A stretch of 64,000 bases of DNA, from contig MKVT01000021.1 of assembly GCA_001898935.1 (NCBI GenBank), positions 1-64,000 of the forward strand. Direction: 5' to 3'. This stretch comes from Paludibacter sp. 47-17 (GTDB taxonomy: Bacteria; Bacteroidota; Bacteroidia; Bacteroidales; Paludibacteraceae). This document shows positions 1-9,318 of the stretch, in pieces. How positions within the stretch are numbered: position 1 is the first letter of the stretch; every line of letters starts with the position of its first letter. The position numbers and the translations under genes were made by a program. The notes below the pieces were generated by a model. It was not told the DNA's origin. It ran no database searches and saw nothing but the letters and a program-made list of their open reading frames with translations.

Positions 1-1
1 C

Positions 2-490
2 ATGAAAACAAGTGTATTATATCTTCTTTTGGCGATCATAGCCGTCAGTTTTTCTGTTTCTTGCAGAGATACTCTTTATTCGGTAAGCAATGTATATATA
101 GAAAATCCAACCAATACCGAGTATCTGGTTTGTCTGGATTATAAAAGCTATCATGAAGAAGAGACCAACCTGTTTTGCGTAGTTTTACCCAATACACCCC
201 GCCAAATTATCGATTCCCAACTAACTATAAACGATATTGATAATATCTGGAGAGGACTAGGGGATTATCGAATATGGATTTACAACAAAAAAGACTCTAC
301 TTATGTTAAGATTGAAGATGAAGAAGTGTATATTGGTCCTTGTCCCTATGGCAGATCTGAGGAAGATTATTCCGAACGAAAAAATAATATCGCAATTAAT
401 AATACTTACTATACCATCAATGATTCTCTTTTAATAAAAATGACAAAAGATACCCATTTGACCGATAGTATTTTTGGGTTCAGAAAATAA
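2..490 (+). CDS. Small AT-rich putative lipoprotein, unknown function
   Basis: A 162-residue protein that I do not recognise. The N-terminus is a lipoprotein signal: a hydrophobic stretch at residues 5-19 followed by a lipobox ending in Cys21 (VSC), so it is probably anchored in the outer membrane or periplasm. The rest is polar, rich in Asn, Asp, Glu and Tyr, with no further membrane segment. The base composition is visibly more AT-rich than the following genes (about 35 percent GC in the first 60 bases counted by hand, against roughly half downstream), which suggests separate ancestry. The ATG lies at the window edge, so upstream context and possible operon partners are unseen. It runs convergently into the RluA-family gene with about 41 bp between stop codons. 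Confidence 0.6.
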   Translation: MKTSVLYLLLAIIAVSFSVSCRDTLYSVSNVYIENPTNTEYLVCLDYKSYHEEETNLFCVVLPNTPRQIIDSQLTINDIDNIWRGLGDYRIWIYNKKDSTYVKIEDEEVYIGPCPYGRSEEDYSERKNNIAINNTYYTINDSLLIKMTKDTHLTDSIFGFRK

Positions 491-531
491 AAACAAGAAC
501 GATGCACCGTTGGCAGTACAGGATGGGTTTT

Positions 532-1209
532 TTAGTCAAAAACGCCAAAGGCCTTCCACAGCGGTTCATCGTCGGGGACAGGAGCTTCTACCGCGACAGG
601 TTGGTTGGAAACCGGATGGATGAACTCCACCCGGCGGGCATGGAGACTGATGCCGCCGTTGGGATTGGAGCGGGCAAAGCCGTATTTAAGGTCGCCTTTA
701 ATAGGACAACCGATTTTTGCAAGCTGGCAGCGAATCTGGTGATGACGACCCGTCTCCAATTCAACTTCGAGCAGATTGTAGCGGTCGGAATGCGCTATCA
801 GGCGGTACGAAAGCATAGCTTCTTTTGAACCGCGCACCGGTTTATCGTAGGCATAGGATTTATTTTGCTTTTCGTTTCGTACCAGGTGATGGATGATTCG
901 TGCTTCGGTCGGCTCGGGTGTTGCTTTTACGATGGCCCAATAAATCTTCTTCACCCGGTGCGTACGAAAGAGTTCATTCATTCGCGCCAACGCCTTGGAA
1001 GTACGCGCAAAAACCACGACACCACTCACCGGGCGATCGAGTCTGTGGGTAACCCCCAGAAACACTTCGCCCGGCTTGTTGTACTTCGCTTTGATATAAC
1101 GCTTTACCACCTCGGGTAAGGGCTCGTCGCCGGTTTTGTCGCCCTGTACAATCTCCGACGACGACTTATTCACCACAATCAGGTGATTATCTTCGTACAA
1201 AACAGTCAT
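532..1209 (-). CDS. RluA-family RNA pseudouridine synthase
   Basis: A 225-residue enzyme that isomerises uridine to pseudouridine in rRNA or tRNA. The RluA signature is present at residues 55-62 (HRLDRPVS), with Asp58 as the expected catalytic aspartate. The downstream hallmark ELETGRHHQIRCQLA matches the family's C-terminal motif. No S4 RNA-binding domain precedes the catalytic domain, so this is the short form; which RNA position it modifies cannot be told from sequence. The start is 3 bp after the stop of the uracil/xanthine permease and it is third in an rlmB-permease-rluA run, so it is probably co-transcribed from the promoter near 3302. Confidence 0.92.
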   Translation of the reverse strand: MTVLYEDNHLIVVNKSSSEIVQGDKTGDEPLPEVVKRYIKAKYNKPGEVFLGVTHRLDRPVSGVVVFARTSKALARMNELFRTHRVKKIYWAIVKATPEPTEARIIHHLVRNEKQNKSYAYDKPVRGSKEAMLSYRLIAHSDRYNLLEVELETGRHHQIRCQLAKIGCPIKGDLKYGFARSNPNGGISLHARRVEFIHPVSNQPVAVEAPVPDDEPLWKAFGVFD

Positions 1210-1212
1210 CGA

Positions 1213-2490
1213 TCAGTTGTTAGAAATCTTTTTAGTGAGCCAGAAGAACAGCGATAAAACAACACCTACTACAGCAGCCAGCGCCATACCTTTCAACTCC
1301 ACCGAACCCAGGTGAACCGTAGCGCCTCCCACTCCGACAACAAAAGTAACTGCCCCCAGCACCATGTTCCGGTTATCGCTGAAATCCACTTTTTGCTCTA
1401 CAAACATGCGGAACCCTTGCACGGCAATTACTCCGTAGAGCAACATGGTAATCCCGCCCATTACGGCAGTAGGGATAGTAGAAATGGCGGCCGATACTTT
1501 ACCGATAAACGAAAAAGCAATAGCCAGCACCGCAGCGCCCCGGATTACCCATACCGAATACACACGGGTGAGCGCCATCACTCCGATATTTTCGCCGTAG
1601 GTAGTGTTGGGAGGCGAACCGGCAAAACCCGAAACCACATTGCTAATCCCATCGCCCAGCAAGGAACGGTGTAAACCGGGTTTTTTCATCAGGTCCTCGC
1701 CGGTGATCTTACCGGTAACGATCAGGTGACTGATGTGTTCGGCCAGCACCACGATACAGGCAGGAGCAATGATAAGAATCGCATTCGGATCGTATACAGG
1801 CGCACTAAAAGAAGGTAATGCCAGCCAGCCTGCTTCCATAATACGGGCAGTATCCACCATCCCCATGAAAAGGGCGAGTATATAACCTGCCACTACAGCA
1901 AACAAGATGGGAATAATCTGCATAAAACCACGGAACATTACCGAACCTACAATCCCAACCAGCAGCGTGAACATTGCAACTATGACTGTTTTCGTATCGG
2001 GTGTGAATGCAGCGACCACCGACCCCGGCTGAGCCGGCCAGGGAGCGAGTCCCGATTGCTGCACTGCTACAGGAGCGAGCTCCAGCCCGATAATGGCCAC
2101 CACGGCGCCCATTACGGCAGGCGGCATCACCACATCAATCCAGCCGATACCCCATTTCTTTACCACAAACGAGATGGCGATAAAAAACAAACCGAAAAAG
2201 ATAAATCCCGATTGAGCGTGGCTAAAGCCTCCGTGCTGTGTCGCTATGAGAATAATGGGCGAAATAAATGCAAAGCTGGAACCCAGGTAGGCGGGAATTC
2301 CACCCCTGGTGATCCAGGTATAAATAAGTGTTCCGATGCCGTTCATGAGCAAAGCGATGGCCGGATCGACGCCTACAAGAATCGGGACCAGAATAGTGGC
2401 CCCGAACATGGCGGTGAGGTGTTGAATACTTAAAGGCAAACTCTGCATCAAAGGCAGTTTCTCGTGAATCCCAATGGTTCTTTTTTCCAT
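1213..2490 (-). CDS. uraA: NCS2-family uracil/xanthine permease
   Basis: A 425-residue polytopic inner-membrane protein of the nucleobase:cation symporter-2 family, importing uracil or a related base with protons. Hydrophobic segments fill nearly the whole length, consistent with the 14-helix fold. The NCS2 signature is visible around residues 290-310 (PPNTTYGENIGVMALTRV). The N-terminal sequence up to residue 30 (LPLSIQHLTAMFGATILVP) is close to the UraA/PyrP pattern, so uracil is the favoured substrate; xanthine is the alternative. It sits 6 bp after the rlmB stop and 3 bp before the pseudouridine synthase, in an operon mixing nucleobase uptake with RNA modification. Confidence 0.88.
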   Translation of the reverse strand: MEKRTIGIHEKLPLMQSLPLSIQHLTAMFGATILVPILVGVDPAIALLMNGIGTLIYTWITRGGIPAYLGSSFAFISPIILIATQHGGFSHAQSGFIFFGLFFIAISFVVKKWGIGWIDVVMPPAVMGAVVAIIGLELAPVAVQQSGLAPWPAQPGSVVAAFTPDTKTVIVAMFTLLVGIVGSVMFRGFMQIIPILFAVVAGYILALFMGMVDTARIMEAGWLALPSFSAPVYDPNAILIIAPACIVVLAEHISHLIVTGKITGEDLMKKPGLHRSLLGDGISNVVSGFAGSPPNTTYGENIGVMALTRVYSVWVIRGAAVLAIAFSFIGKVSAAISTIPTAVMGGITMLLYGVIAVQGFRMFVEQKVDFSDNRNMVLGAVTFVVGVGGATVHLGSVELKGMALAAVVGVVLSLFFWLTKKISNN

Positions 2491-2496
2491 ACAATA

Positions 2497-3261
2497 TTAA
2501 TTTGAACGTTGACGTACCACCTCATAGAGCAACACTCCGGTTGCTACGGAAACATTAAGGGAACCGATGGTTCCCAGCATGGGAATTTTCACCAGCTCGT
2601 GGCATTGCCGCAGGTGTTCGGGGGCAATACCTTCATCTTCGGAGCCCATCACGATGGCCACGGGCTCGGTCATCGATACCGAAGTATACGTATCGGCTCC
2701 TTTTTCGGTAGCCGCTATCAGTTTGATTCCCGAGGCTGCCAGGAATTTCAGGGCATTGGAAATATTTTCCTCACGGCATACCGGGATTTTCATCAGCGCC
2801 CCGGCCGAGGTCTTCACAGCATCGGCATTCAGTGCGGCCCCTCCCTTCACCGGAACCACGATAGCATCCACACCGGCGCATTCGCAGCTGCGGGCAATAG
2901 CACCGAAGTTACGTACATCGGTAATGGCATCGAGCACCACGATAAAAGGCGTACGTCCCTCTTCGTAAATTCCGGGAATAATATCTTCGATACGCTGGTA
3001 GCTCACCGGAGCGATAAACGCAATAACGCCCTGGTGGTTTTTCATCGTAATTTTATTCAGCTTTTCAACCGGTACTTTTTGTACCGGCACGTTCAACCCT
3101 TCGAGGCGTTTATACAGTTCGCGGGAGAGTTCGTTGGTCATATCCCTGCGCAACATAATCTTGTCAATTTCCTTACCGGCATCGATCGCTTCAATCAGCG
3201 CCCGGATGCCAAAAATCATGTCCTTCTCAGGACGGGGCTTGTTTTTGTAATGTGGTACCAT
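2497..3261 (-). CDS. rlmB: SpoU/TrmH-family 23S rRNA (guanosine-2'-O-)-methyltransferase
   Basis: A 254-residue SPOUT methyltransferase that uses S-adenosylmethionine to methylate a ribose 2'-OH, in E. coli at G2251 of 23S rRNA. The N-terminal small RNA-binding domain (residues about 15-85, IFGIRALIEAIDAG) is followed by the catalytic knot. The three SpoU motifs are present: NFGAIARSCE near residue 118, the IVMGSEDEGI stretch near 208, and SLNVSVATGVLLYE near the C-terminus. It is the first gene of a three-gene minus-strand operon with a -7 element at 3302-3309, giving a leader of about 35 nt. The TrmH-family assignment is firm; RlmB specificity rests on length and the N-terminal domain. Confidence 0.88.
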   Translation of the reverse strand: MVPHYKNKPRPEKDMIFGIRALIEAIDAGKEIDKIMLRRDMTNELSRELYKRLEGLNVPVQKVPVEKLNKITMKNHQGVIAFIAPVSYQRIEDIIPGIYEEGRTPFIVVLDAITDVRNFGAIARSCECAGVDAIVVPVKGGAALNADAVKTSAGALMKIPVCREENISNALKFLAASGIKLIAATEKGADTYTSVSMTEPVAIVMGSEDEGIAPEHLRQCHELVKIPMLGTIGSLNVSVATGVLLYEVVRQRSN

Positions 3262-3301
3262 ACTGGAGTATAAAATTTTTAACCTTATTGAAAAAGGCGC
3301 A

Positions 3302-3309
3302 CAAAGATA
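3302..3309 (-). promoter_or_regulatory. -7 promoter element for rlmB operon
   Basis: On the minus strand this reads TATCTTTG, matching the Bacteroidota -7 consensus TAnnTTTG. It lies about 40 bp upstream of the rlmB start codon. No convincing -33 TTTG is visible at the usual distance. Confidence 0.6.
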
Positions 3310-3365
3310 CGAGAAATTTCAGAAAAGACAGGCATGATGTATGGGAATAATTATCTAAAAAATAG

Positions 3366-3373
3366 TACCTTTG
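3366..3373 (+). promoter_or_regulatory. -7 promoter element for the DMT exporter; decides its start
   Basis: TACCTTTG matches the Bacteroidota -7 consensus. It lies inside a longer possible reading frame that begins at 3334, so the true start must be downstream; the ATG at 3415 fits with a leader of about 35 nt. Confidence 0.6.
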
Positions 3374-3414
3374 CACGCCCTTCTCCGGGTTCAACCTTCT
3401 TTAAACAATTCTAT

Positions 3415-4290
3415 ATGAATTATATTGGCGAAATCGCAGCCATCGGGGTAGCAGTTTGCTGGACCATGAGCGCCTTGTTTTTCGAGAAAGCCGGCCGGCA
3501 AATCGGGTCGCTTTCGGTGAACATTATCCGTCTGGTGTGGGCGTTTGTATTGCTGGGGTTAACACTGCTGGTAACCAAACAGGTATTCATCCCCACCGAT
3601 GCTACGGCCTACCAATGGTTCTGGCTCGGGCTCTCGGGCATTGTAGGCTTGTTTTTGGGCGATTTATTCCTGTTTAAGTCCTATCTGATGATCGGGTCCC
3701 GCACTTCGACCCTCATCATGAGCTCGGTGCCCATGCTCACGGCTACCATCGGCTGGTTTTTTCTCGACGAAAAGCTGGCACCCATGAGCATCCTGGCTAT
3801 CGTGGTGAGCATCAGCGGAATAGTGATAGCCATTGCCGACAAACGCCTGAAAATCAATGCTCCTAAAAAAGGATTACTGTATGCTTTCGGTGGAGCCATG
3901 GGCCAGGCGATCGGACTTATCCTGAGCAAAAAAGGGCTGGGCGATTACGATGCCATTGCCGCCACACAAATCCGGATTTTCTTCGGGCTCATCAGCTTTA
4001 TTATTCTGATTACGGCACTGCGCAGGTGGCCCTCGATCGTGAATGCCCTTAAAAATAGAAAAGGAGTGGAGTCGGTCTCTATCGGCGCATTTTTCGGTCC
4101 TTTCGTCGGGATCACGCTCTCGCTGTTTGCGATCCAACATACCCAAACGGGAATCGCTTCTACTTTTATGGCCCTGGTGCCGGTGCTTATTATCGTGCCT
4201 TCGGCCATTATGTTCAAAGAAAAAATCACCGCCCATCACGTTATCGGAGCTATCATCAGCATTATCGGTGTGAGTTTGTTTTTTTTCTGA
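3415..4290 (+). CDS. DMT-superfamily (EamA) transporter
   Basis: A 291-residue inner-membrane protein made of two EamA repeats of five helices each, the drug/metabolite transporter architecture. It probably exports or exchanges small metabolites; the substrate cannot be read from sequence. The repeats start near residue 5 (IGEIAAIGVAVCWTMSALFF) and near residue 155 (KKGLLYAFGGAMGQAIGLIL), each with the typical glycine-rich helices and a PxLT/VPVL-type helix end. I chose the ATG at 3415 over the in-frame ATG at 3334 because a -7 box lies between them and because the shorter form begins directly with the first helix. It points away from rlmB and is 56 bp upstream of the TonB-dependent receptor. 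Confidence 0.85.
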   Translation: MNYIGEIAAIGVAVCWTMSALFFEKAGRQIGSLSVNIIRLVWAFVLLGLTLLVTKQVFIPTDATAYQWFWLGLSGIVGLFLGDLFLFKSYLMIGSRTSTLIMSSVPMLTATIGWFFLDEKLAPMSILAIVVSISGIVIAIADKRLKINAPKKGLLYAFGGAMGQAIGLILSKKGLGDYDAIAATQIRIFFGLISFIILITALRRWPSIVNALKNRKGVESVSIGAFFGPFVGITLSLFAIQHTQTGIASTFMALVPVLIIVPSAIMFKEKITAHHVIGAIISIIGVSLFFF

Positions 4291-4346
4291 AAAATAATAA
4301 AGAAGATGGTTTTGCGTTTAGCTGACAGTGCTTATTTTATTTCCTC

Positions 4347-6842
4347 ATGCCAATGACCCGTTGCCTATTTAGTATACTCTCGCTTTGCATTTCCTGGATC
4401 GTATTTGCCGCGCCCCAACCCGTCGAGGGCAAATTCAGGGTGTATGGCTATGTAATCGATCCTGCGAACCGGGGCATCGAGATGGCCAATGTGTACTTCG
4501 AAGGAGTGCAGATTGGCACCACTACCAATCCCAATGGTTACTACGAGTTGAGTGCTCCTGTTCAGGATTCGATTACGATCGTGTATTCGATGGTAGGTTA
4601 TAAGACGATTCGTCATATGCTGTACCCCAAACAGGCAGTTATCCAGATTTCGGTGGAACTGCAGCCTGCGAGCCAGGAAATACAGGATCTGGAAGTGGTG
4701 GCGCAGCGCCGGCAGACCTCCACCATGTCGTATATCGATCCGGCGAAATACCGGCTGATGCCCAATACGTCGGGCAATTTCGAATCGCTGCTTATTACCT
4801 TTGCCGGTGTTACTTCGAACAACGAGTTGAGTTCGCAGTACAATGTGCGGGGCGGTAGTTTCGACGAAAACCTGGTGTACGTCAATGGAATTGAAGTATA
4901 CCGTCCGCTGCTGGTACGATCGGGGCAACAGGAAGGTTTGAGTTTCATCAACCAGGATATGGTGGAAAAGGTGGGATTTTCGTCGGGTGCTTTCAATGCC
5001 GAATTCGGTGACAAGATGTCGTCGGTACTCGATATTAGCTATAAAAAGCCACAGAAGACCGAGACCTCGGCTTCGGTCAGTTTGCTGGGCGCCACGGCCT
5101 ACCTCGGCACTACCGGCAAGCGCTTCACGCAGCTCCACGGGGTTCGCTACAAGACCTCGTCCTACCTGCTGGGGACTCTCGACACCAAAGGCGAATACGA
5201 CCCTTCGTTTATCGATTACCAGGGTTATTTCACGTACGAATTGAGCGACAAATCGGAGTTCACATTTCTGACGAATATATCACAAAACAGGTTCAATTTT
5301 CGTCCGCAAACCCGATCGACGAATTTCGGAACCTATAATATGGGCCGGAACCTCACCGTGTATTTCGAAGGACAGGAACAGGATGTGTTCCGCACCGGAT
5401 TCGGCGCTCTGAGCTACCATTACCGTCCGCAGCAAAATGTGCGGTTGAGCTTGATGGCTTCGGCTTTTCAAACCAATGAAAGTGAAAATTACGACATTTT
5501 GGGCGAATACATTCTGAGCGAGGTAAAGATGGATCTGAAAGAGGCCAACCGTGAGGGGGCCACGCTGGGCATCGGTAAATACCAGGAACATGCGCGCAAC
5601 CAGCTCAATGCGACAGTGGCCGACCTTACCCATTCGGGCGAATTCAACTCCCTGAATCACAAGTTAAAATGGGGAGCATCGCTGAAACGCGAGATTATCC
5701 GCGACCGTATCAACGAATGGGAATGGCGCGATTCGGCGGGATATTCGTTGCCTTACAACAATAAGGAAGTGAATCTTTACTACACCATGAAGTCGAACAA
5801 CCGGCTCGAAAGCTGGCGCACTACCGCCTATGTGCAGGACACCTGGAAATGGCGCGACAGCAAAGGAAGCTACACCCTCACCGGCGGGATCCGTTCGCAT
5901 TACTGGAGCTTCAACAACGAACTGATTGTCAGTCCGCGGGCATCGATTGCCTATGTGCCTTACTGGAAAAAAGATTTCAGTTTCCGGTTTGCAACCGGAG
6001 TATATTACCAGGCTCCGTTTTATAAAGAAATACGCGACACCCTGAGCGATGCGGCAGGCAATATTCAGATTAAACTGAACAACAACATTCAATCGCAACG
6101 TTCGCTGCAGTTTGTACTGGGGGGCGATCATTATTTCCGGGCCTTCGGCAGGCCGTTTAAGTTTACCACCGAGGCCTACCTGAAACTTGCCGACCGGGTC
6201 ATTGTGTACGACATCGAGAACGTCCAAATCACCTATTCGGGCGATAACAATGCCAAAGCCTACACTGCCGGAATCGATTTTAAACTGTTCGGCGAACTGG
6301 TGCCGGGCACCGATTCGTGGATCAATTTTTCGCTGATGAATTCGAAAGAAGATATTATCGGCGACCGTTACATTAAATATACCTACGACGACAAACGTAA
6401 CATTACCGGCACCGAGGAAGTGAGTCCCGGCTGGGTATCGCGTCCCAACGAGCAACGCTACGCTTTCTCGATGATGTTCCAGGATTACCTGCCCAACAAC
6501 CCCGACTACAAGGTTCAGCTCAAATTCGTGTATTCCGACGGATTACCTTTTGGGCCGCCCCGCAACAACTTATTCCGCGGAACCTTCCGGGCGCCGGCCT
6601 ACAAGCGTGTCGATCTGGGCGGATCCCGTATACTGGTACGCGGCAACAACAAGATGCTTAACAAAGCATGGCTGAGCGGAGTGGAAAGCATCTGGCTCAA
6701 CCTGGAAGTACTCAACCTGATGGATTTTAAAAATGTAAACTCCTATTACTGGGTCACCGACATCTACGGGCAGCAGCTTGCGGTTCCGAATTATCTCACA
6801 TCGCGGCAATTTAATATCAGATTGATAGTAGATTTTAAATAA
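4347..6842 (+). CDS. TonB-dependent outer membrane receptor with N-terminal carboxypeptidase-like domain
   Basis: An 831-residue outer-membrane receptor. A signal peptide (residues 1-22) is followed by a carboxypeptidase-regulatory-like beta domain at about 30-110 (VYGYVIDPANRGIEMANVYF), then a plug domain from about 120 (NVRGGSFDENLVYVNGIEVY) and a 22-strand-type barrel to the C-terminus. It is shorter than SusC proteins and lacks a partner SusD, so I call it a generic TonB-dependent receptor for an unknown ligand rather than part of a glycan locus. The start at 4347 has an alternative in-frame ATG two codons later. The aminotransferase starts 34 bp after its stop but has its own -7 box. No clear promoter was found in the 56 bp upstream. 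Confidence 0.85.
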   Translation: MPMTRCLFSILSLCISWIVFAAPQPVEGKFRVYGYVIDPANRGIEMANVYFEGVQIGTTTNPNGYYELSAPVQDSITIVYSMVGYKTIRHMLYPKQAVIQISVELQPASQEIQDLEVVAQRRQTSTMSYIDPAKYRLMPNTSGNFESLLITFAGVTSNNELSSQYNVRGGSFDENLVYVNGIEVYRPLLVRSGQQEGLSFINQDMVEKVGFSSGAFNAEFGDKMSSVLDISYKKPQKTETSASVSLLGATAYLGTTGKRFTQLHGVRYKTSSYLLGTLDTKGEYDPSFIDYQGYFTYELSDKSEFTFLTNISQNRFNFRPQTRSTNFGTYNMGRNLTVYFEGQEQDVFRTGFGALSYHYRPQQNVRLSLMASAFQTNESENYDILGEYILSEVKMDLKEANREGATLGIGKYQEHARNQLNATVADLTHSGEFNSLNHKLKWGASLKREIIRDRINEWEWRDSAGYSLPYNNKEVNLYYTMKSNNRLESWRTTAYVQDTWKWRDSKGSYTLTGGIRSHYWSFNNELIVSPRASIAYVPYWKKDFSFRFATGVYYQAPFYKEIRDTLSDAAGNIQIKLNNNIQSQRSLQFVLGGDHYFRAFGRPFKFTTEAYLKLADRVIVYDIENVQITYSGDNNAKAYTAGIDFKLFGELVPGTDSWINFSLMNSKEDIIGDRYIKYTYDDKRNITGTEEVSPGWVSRPNEQRYAFSMMFQDYLPNNPDYKVQLKFVYSDGLPFGPPRNNLFRGTFRAPAYKRVDLGGSRILVRGNNKMLNKAWLSGVESIWLNLEVLNLMDFKNVNSYYWVTDIYGQQLAVPNYLTSRQFNIRLIVDFK

Positions 6843-6848
6843 AATCAC

Positions 6849-6856
6849 TAATTTTG
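6849..6856 (+). promoter_or_regulatory. -7 promoter element for the aminotransferase gene
   Basis: TAATTTTG, a match to TAnnTTTG, ends 20 bp before the ATG at 6877. It implies independent transcription of the aminotransferase with a very short leader. Confidence 0.5.
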
Positions 6857-6876
6857 CACGCAAATTTATATGAATC

Positions 6877-8076
6877 ATGCCTCATACCTCACAACGCGGG
6901 GATGCTATGCCCCTCTCTCCCATCCGAAAATTAGTACCGCTGGCCGATAAAGCCAAAGCACGCGGCATCAAAGTATATCATCTCAACATCGGTCAGCCCG
7001 ATCTGAAAACACCTCAGATAGCCCTCGACGCAATTCGTAACATCGATCGCAAGATATTGGAATACAGCCCGAGCGACGGCATCAAAAGCCTGCGCACCAA
7101 GCTGGCCGGCTATTATCATCGTTTCAACATCGATGTAACCGAGGAGGACATCATTATCACCACCGGGGGCTCCGAAGCTGTGAATTTTGCTTTTATGAGC
7201 TGTCTCGACCCGGGCGACGAAATTATTGTCCCCGAGCCGGCCTACGCCAATTATACCGCCTTTGCCATTGCTGCAGGAGCGGTTATCAAACCGGTTTTCT
7301 CGAGCATAGAGGAAGGCTTTGCTCTTCCTCCCATTCAGAAATTTGAAGAGTTGATCACTCCGCGCACCAAAGGGATTCTGATTTGCAATCCCAACAATCC
7401 TACCGGCTACCTCTATACCCGCTCGGAAATGAACCAGATCCGCGACCTGGTGCGCAAGCACGATCTGTATTTGTTTTCGGACGAGGTGTACCGTGAATTT
7501 TGTTATACCGGTGCGCCCTATATCTCGGCCTTCCACCTCGACGGCATCGAAGAAAACGTGGTACTGGTCGACTCGGTATCGAAGCGGTACAGCGAATGCG
7601 GCATCCGCATCGGCGCCCTCGTAACCAAAAACAAGGCCGTGCGACAGAACGTGATGAAATTCTGTCAGGCCAGGCTCAGTCCCCCCTTATTGGGGCAAAT
7701 CGCCGCCGAAGCATCCATCGACACCCCCCAGGAATACATGCTCGAAATGTACAACGAATACGTGGAACGGCGCAAGTACCTGATCGACGGTCTCAACCGT
7801 ATTCCCGGAGTATACTCTCCGATTCCCATGGGCGCCTTTTACACGGTTGCCCGGTTGCCGGTCGACGATTCCGACCGGTTCTGCTCCTGGCTGCTGTCCG
7901 ATTTCGAATACAACGGCGAAACAATCATGATGGCCCCGGCATCCGGCTTTTATACGACTCCCGATATTGGACGCGACGAAGTGCGCATAGCTTACGTGCT
8001 CGACAAAGAAGACCTGAAAAAAGCATTGGTCGTACTCCAGAAAGCACTGGAAGTATATCCCGGACGAAAACAATAA
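6877..8076 (+). CDS. Class I/II pyridoxal-phosphate aminotransferase
   Basis: A 399-residue cytosolic aminotransferase of fold type I. Visible hallmarks are the NPNNPTGYLY motif near residue 170, the SDEVYREF stretch with the PLP-contacting Asp and Tyr near 205, and the PLP lysine in SVSKRYSECGIRIGAL near residue 235. The C-terminal substrate-binding region includes the conserved DEVRIAYV arginine that holds the substrate carboxylate. The closest family by overall pattern is the aspartate/aromatic aminotransferase group, but the amino donor and keto acid cannot be fixed. Its stop is 3 bp before the next gene, suggesting co-transcription with the permease. Confidence 0.88.
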   Translation: MPHTSQRGDAMPLSPIRKLVPLADKAKARGIKVYHLNIGQPDLKTPQIALDAIRNIDRKILEYSPSDGIKSLRTKLAGYYHRFNIDVTEEDIIITTGGSEAVNFAFMSCLDPGDEIIVPEPAYANYTAFAIAAGAVIKPVFSSIEEGFALPPIQKFEELITPRTKGILICNPNNPTGYLYTRSEMNQIRDLVRKHDLYLFSDEVYREFCYTGAPYISAFHLDGIEENVVLVDSVSKRYSECGIRIGALVTKNKAVRQNVMKFCQARLSPPLLGQIAAEASIDTPQEYMLEMYNEYVERRKYLIDGLNRIPGVYSPIPMGAFYTVARLPVDDSDRFCSWLLSDFEYNGETIMMAPASGFYTTPDIGRDEVRIAYVLDKEDLKKALVVLQKALEVYPGRKQ

Positions 8077-8079
8077 ACG

Positions 8080-9318
8080 ATGAATGTAGAATACTTCATT
8101 GCCAAACGAATCCATTTCAGGCAGGACAGGAAAAACGTTTCCCGTCCTGCTGTGCGTATTGCGATTATCGGCATTGCAATCGGCCTGGCAGTGATGTTAC
8201 TCACCATCAGCATCGTATTAGGGTTCAAACAGGAAATACGCAACAAAACCATTGGTTTCGGAGGACATATACAACTCACCAACTTCGACACCAACAACTC
8301 CTACGAGATGTTGCCGGTACAGTTGTCCGACAGTTTACTCGATTCGTTGAGAAGCATACCGGGCGTAGGTACCGTTTCGGCTTTTGCCACCAAACCCGGT
8401 ATCATCAAAACTTCATCGGCCTTTCAGGGGATAGTACTGAAAGGTGTAGGACCCGATTTCGACGCCCGTTTTTTCAAGAACAATATTACCGAAGGCGAGT
8501 TTATCGAGCCCGGCGACAGCCTGCGCAACGAAGCGGTGATATCGCAACACATGGCCCGGCTGTTTCAGTTGAAGACGGGCGATAGTTTTTACACTTACTT
8601 CATTCAGGATCAGGTGCGGGCAAGGCGTTTTACGGTAAAAGGTATTTATTCGACAAATTTTATCGAATACGACAAATTATTTATACTCACCGATCTCAGG
8701 CAGATACAGCAACTAAGCGGCTGGAACGAACATCAGGCAGGTGGGTATGAATTGCGTATTACCGACTTCGACCAACTCGACAAGATCAACGACAAGGTGT
8801 ACTCGATCGTTTCGCCGGTCGTGCTCGACGATGGCAGCTCCTATTACACGCGCACCATCCGCGAAATAAATCCCCAGATATTTGCCTGGCTCGACTTACT
8901 CGACATCAATGTATGGGTTATTTTAGCCCTTATGCTTGCTGTTGCAGGATTCAACATGATATCGGGACTGCTTATTTTGATTTTGGAACGTACTTCGATG
9001 ATTGGCATTCTAAAATCGATCGGGTCTACCAACTGGTCGGTACGGCGCATTTTCCTGTATCACTCCCTCTTTTTAATCGGAAAAGGGATGATGTGGGGAA
9101 ATATAGCAGGGCTAGCACTCATCACCCTTCAATACTTCACCGGTATCATCCCTTTGGATCCCGAAGCCTATTATGTGAACACCGTTCCCGTGCTGTACCA
9201 TTGGCCGCTGTTCATTGTCCTGAATATCGGCACGCTGCTGGTATCGGTTGCAATGATGATCGGCCCGTCGTACCTTATTACAAAGATACTACCGGCCAAA
9301 ATCATCCGTTACGAGTGA
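8080..9318 (+). CDS. LolC/LolE-type FtsX-family ABC transporter permease
   Basis: A 412-residue inner-membrane permease of the lipoprotein-release/MacB type, which would help transfer lipoproteins from the inner membrane to the outer-membrane pathway. One N-terminal membrane helix (residues about 27-50, AVRIAIIGIAIGLAVMLLTI) precedes a periplasmic domain of about 200 residues, followed by three C-terminal helices (about 280-400), the classical LolC/E layout. The cytoplasmic loop after the second helix (ILERTSMIGILKSIGSTNWS) matches the FtsX-family ATPase contact region. No ABC ATPase gene lies next to it. The stop codon TGA at 9316-9318 abuts the opposing nagB stop with no intervening base. 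Confidence 0.88.
   Translation: MNVEYFIAKRIHFRQDRKNVSRPAVRIAIIGIAIGLAVMLLTISIVLGFKQEIRNKTIGFGGHIQLTNFDTNNSYEMLPVQLSDSLLDSLRSIPGVGTVSAFATKPGIIKTSSAFQGIVLKGVGPDFDARFFKNNITEGEFIEPGDSLRNEAVISQHMARLFQLKTGDSFYTYFIQDQVRARRFTVKGIYSTNFIEYDKLFILTDLRQIQQLSGWNEHQAGGYELRITDFDQLDKINDKVYSIVSPVVLDDGSSYYTRTIREINPQIFAWLDLLDINVWVILALMLAVAGFNMISGLLILILERTSMIGILKSIGSTNWSVRRIFLYHSLFLIGKGMMWGNIAGLALITLQYFTGIIPLDPEAYYVNTVPVLYHWPLFIVLNIGTLLVSVAMMIGPSYLITKILPAKIIRYE

Noticed and set aside
502-828. 108-residue plus-strand open frame over the pseudouridine synthase gene
   Set aside because: It is antisense to a clear RluA-family gene and has no family features; treated as a shadow.
2509-3273. 254-residue plus-strand open frame exactly opposite rlmB
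   Set aside because: The composition is His/Gly/Phe-rich like other antisense frames of this GC content, with no motif; the SPOUT methyltransferase on the minus strand is certain.
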